31,610 nt of DNA from a virus: positions 1-31,610 of the IMG/VR virus record IMGVR_UViG_3300025886_000100. One strand, given 5' to 3'. Position numbers and translations under genes: made by a program. The notes under the pieces were generated by a model, which was given only the letters and a program-made list of their open reading frames with translations, searched no databases and had not been told where the DNA came from. This document shows positions 30,168-31,610 of the stretch, one piece after another; position 1 is the first letter of the stretch; each line of letters starts with the position of its first letter.

Positions 30168-31601
30168 TTAAGAATTTTTTAGTTGTACTGTTGCTTGTGT
30201 AGCTGATTTTAAAGCTATGTATATTTTATAATCAAGAGCCCAAATACCAGTATCGATATTTACCGTGAGAGGTTGAGAAAATAAGTTTGCGTTAGGATCA
30301 CTTCCTCCACTGGGAGAAGGATCTTGAAATACTGTACCGCCAATGTCTCCTTGAGCAGTTACATTTTCAAACCATTTAGTTTTTGTGGTATTAACATATG
30401 GATGAGCAAACCACATCCACTCGCCACCTGATGTAGCATTAAAATTTACTGTAATTGTGTTATTTGACAATGCTAATACTTTATTATACCCTAAACCAGA
30501 CCCTGCTTCTATAGCTGTTTCAATAGCATTTATAGAAGGTGTGTAACCAGTACTTGCAAAATCAATACCTCCACTACTCACTTTAGATACTCCCCAATAA
30601 TAAGGGTATATAGCATTAAACGATGCAGTTGAATTTAATGTATCTCCTTGAACAGGATTTCCAGATAAGTTACCTGCACTGTCTTGCAGCTGAGCACCAG
30701 TCAATGATTTAGCAGTTGCTGCATATGTTATTGTATTAACAGCAGCTGTATATGAATTAGATATTGTAAAAGTATCACTATATGTTCCAGTTTGCCTCAC
30801 CTGAGGATTATTAGGGTTAGGGTTGGAGTTTGGAAACTGTGGAGGTAAATCAGCTAAAGTTGTAGGTGTTATTGATATAGGAGTTAAACTAGCTGATGGA
30901 GTATTTCTACTTAATGTCATAGTTCCTTCAAATCCACCTGAGTCTTTGTTTACAAAATTTAATGTTAAATTATTAGTTACTAAAGCACCTACTTCTTTGT
31001 AGGAATTTATAGAACTAGTAAGTGAAAAAGTTGGCTGAACATAAGTAGGTGGTACAGTTGGAAAAAATATTTTATCTAGTAAATCTACTATATCGTTGCC
31101 TTTTAACGTGCTTGCTGCTGTACCTGCTTGTATAGAACCCACATCTTCAACTGTTAAAGTCGAATCTGCCACTACTGTATTATATGAACCAGCTATATCA
31201 GCTTGTGTAGAATCTGTAGTGTCTTCAGTTACTGTGTATATTTTTCCAGCAAAATTTAAAACTTTAGTAGGATCAACCGTTGTATTAGCGTCTTTAACAG
31301 ATATACTTCCTCCGCCACCTCCACCGTCAACATACTCTAATCCAGTCTCAGCTTGATTAACAGCTATTACTTGACCTGCTGTTCCAAAGCCATTTAATCC
31401 AGTTAATTGTATTTTAAAGTCTCCATCAAGAGAAACAGGCTCAATAGTTTCTATCTTAGACTTAACATACTTCATTAAAACTTCTAAATCAGTAGTTTTA
31501 GTCTTAAAATTAGGATCATTACTTTGTGAGTCTGATAATATTATCTCATCTTTATTAGCTAATGGATCTTTCTTAAAAGGGTATGTTGTTATTATTGGCA
31601 T
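30168..31601 (-). CDS. Tail fibre/adhesin protein B1, 477 aa
   Basis: The ATG start gives MPIITTYPFKKDPLANKDEI. The N-terminus (EIILSDSQSNDPNFKTKTTD, then LNGFGTAGQVIAVNQAETGL) resembles the attachment segment of phage fibre proteins, followed by a glycine hinge (DGGGGGGSISVKD). From ~155 it is paralogous to the end of the 695-aa protein, sharing TAASTLKGNDIVDLLDKIFF, PTYVQPTFSL, NKDSGGFEGTM, NAIYPYYWGVSK and a final YKIYIALKSATQATVQLKNS. AGAAGG sits 3 bases before the ATG and could be a Shine-Dalgarno, unusual in this window, but it may simply be coding sequence of an upstream gene beyond the edge. Host attachment is inferred. Confidence 0.75.
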   Translation of the reverse strand: MPIITTYPFKKDPLANKDEIILSDSQSNDPNFKTKTTDLEVLMKYVKSKIETIEPVSLDGDFKIQLTGLNGFGTAGQVIAVNQAETGLEYVDGGGGGGSISVKDANTTVDPTKVLNFAGKIYTVTEDTTDSTQADIAGSYNTVVADSTLTVEDVGSIQAGTAASTLKGNDIVDLLDKIFFPTVPPTYVQPTFSLTSSINSYKEVGALVTNNLTLNFVNKDSGGFEGTMTLSRNTPSASLTPISITPTTLADLPPQFPNSNPNPNNPQVRQTGTYSDTFTISNSYTAAVNTITYAATAKSLTGAQLQDSAGNLSGNPVQGDTLNSTASFNAIYPYYWGVSKVSSGGIDFASTGYTPSINAIETAIEAGSGLGYNKVLALSNNTITVNFNATSGGEWMWFAHPYVNTTKTKWFENVTAQGDIGGTVFQDPSPSGGSDPNANLFSQPLTVNIDTGIWALDYKIYIALKSATQATVQLKNS

Positions 31602-31610
31602 TTACCTTCT

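Noticed and set aside
31602-31610. AGAAGG as a Shine-Dalgarno site before the first adhesin
   Set aside because: It is at the window edge and the following TAA directly before ATG suggests it may be the end of an upstream gene. No other gene here uses such a site clearly.
1-31610. tRNA genes, CRISPR arrays, insertion sequences, integrase or attachment sites
   Set aside because: No cloverleaf-like sequence, regularly spaced repeats, transposase or recombinase motif was seen. The short repeats present are leaders or coding repeats.

Overview
The window is part of the genome of a tailed double-stranded DNA bacteriophage (Caudoviricetes). Every supported gene lies on the minus strand, so the genome reads from base 31610 down to base 1. 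Genes are packed with TAATG or ATGA stop/start overlaps. I see no region over 300 bases without a gene, no tRNA, no integrase and no replication gene. The sequence is clearly AT-rich. Most starts lack a Shine-Dalgarno sequence and carry A/T-rich leaders instead, which is the usual pattern for Bacteroidota. Together with marine-phage-like proteins this suggests a marine flavobacterial host, but that is inference.

Layout in transcription order: (1) 31601-23794, four large fibre or adhesin proteins that form two paralogous pairs, plus one tiny gene. (2) 23725-21165, a 96-aa protein, then groEL followed by groES (the reverse of the bacterial order) and a winged-helix-like protein. (3) 20831-19702, lysis: a small membrane protein (holin candidate), a T7-lysozyme-type amidase and a spanin-like protein. 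(4) 19698-15543, a run of tiny, often basic proteins, including a DUF6321-like protein, a minimal HExxH metallopeptidase-like protein, a second holin candidate of the 3TM type, a beta-module protein and two tandem coiled-coil paralogues. (5) 15543-12508, a protein with two GroES-like halves, a TerS candidate and the large terminase. (6) 12503-7377, portal, scaffold-like protein and major capsid protein. (7) 7314-1, small head proteins, two connector-like proteins and a very large virion protein that runs off the window.

The order terminase, portal, scaffold, capsid, connectors, giant tail protein and the sizes of the terminase, portal and capsid proteins recall crAss-like podoviruses. A search is needed to test this. 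The most notable signals are three chaperonin-related genes in one phage late region, the duplicated adhesin cassette, a G-x-G-[YF]-x-x-G-D beta-module spread over four separate virion genes, three intercistronic hairpins at nearly constant spacing around the capsid gene, and short-period A/T tandem repeats that run into several start codons.
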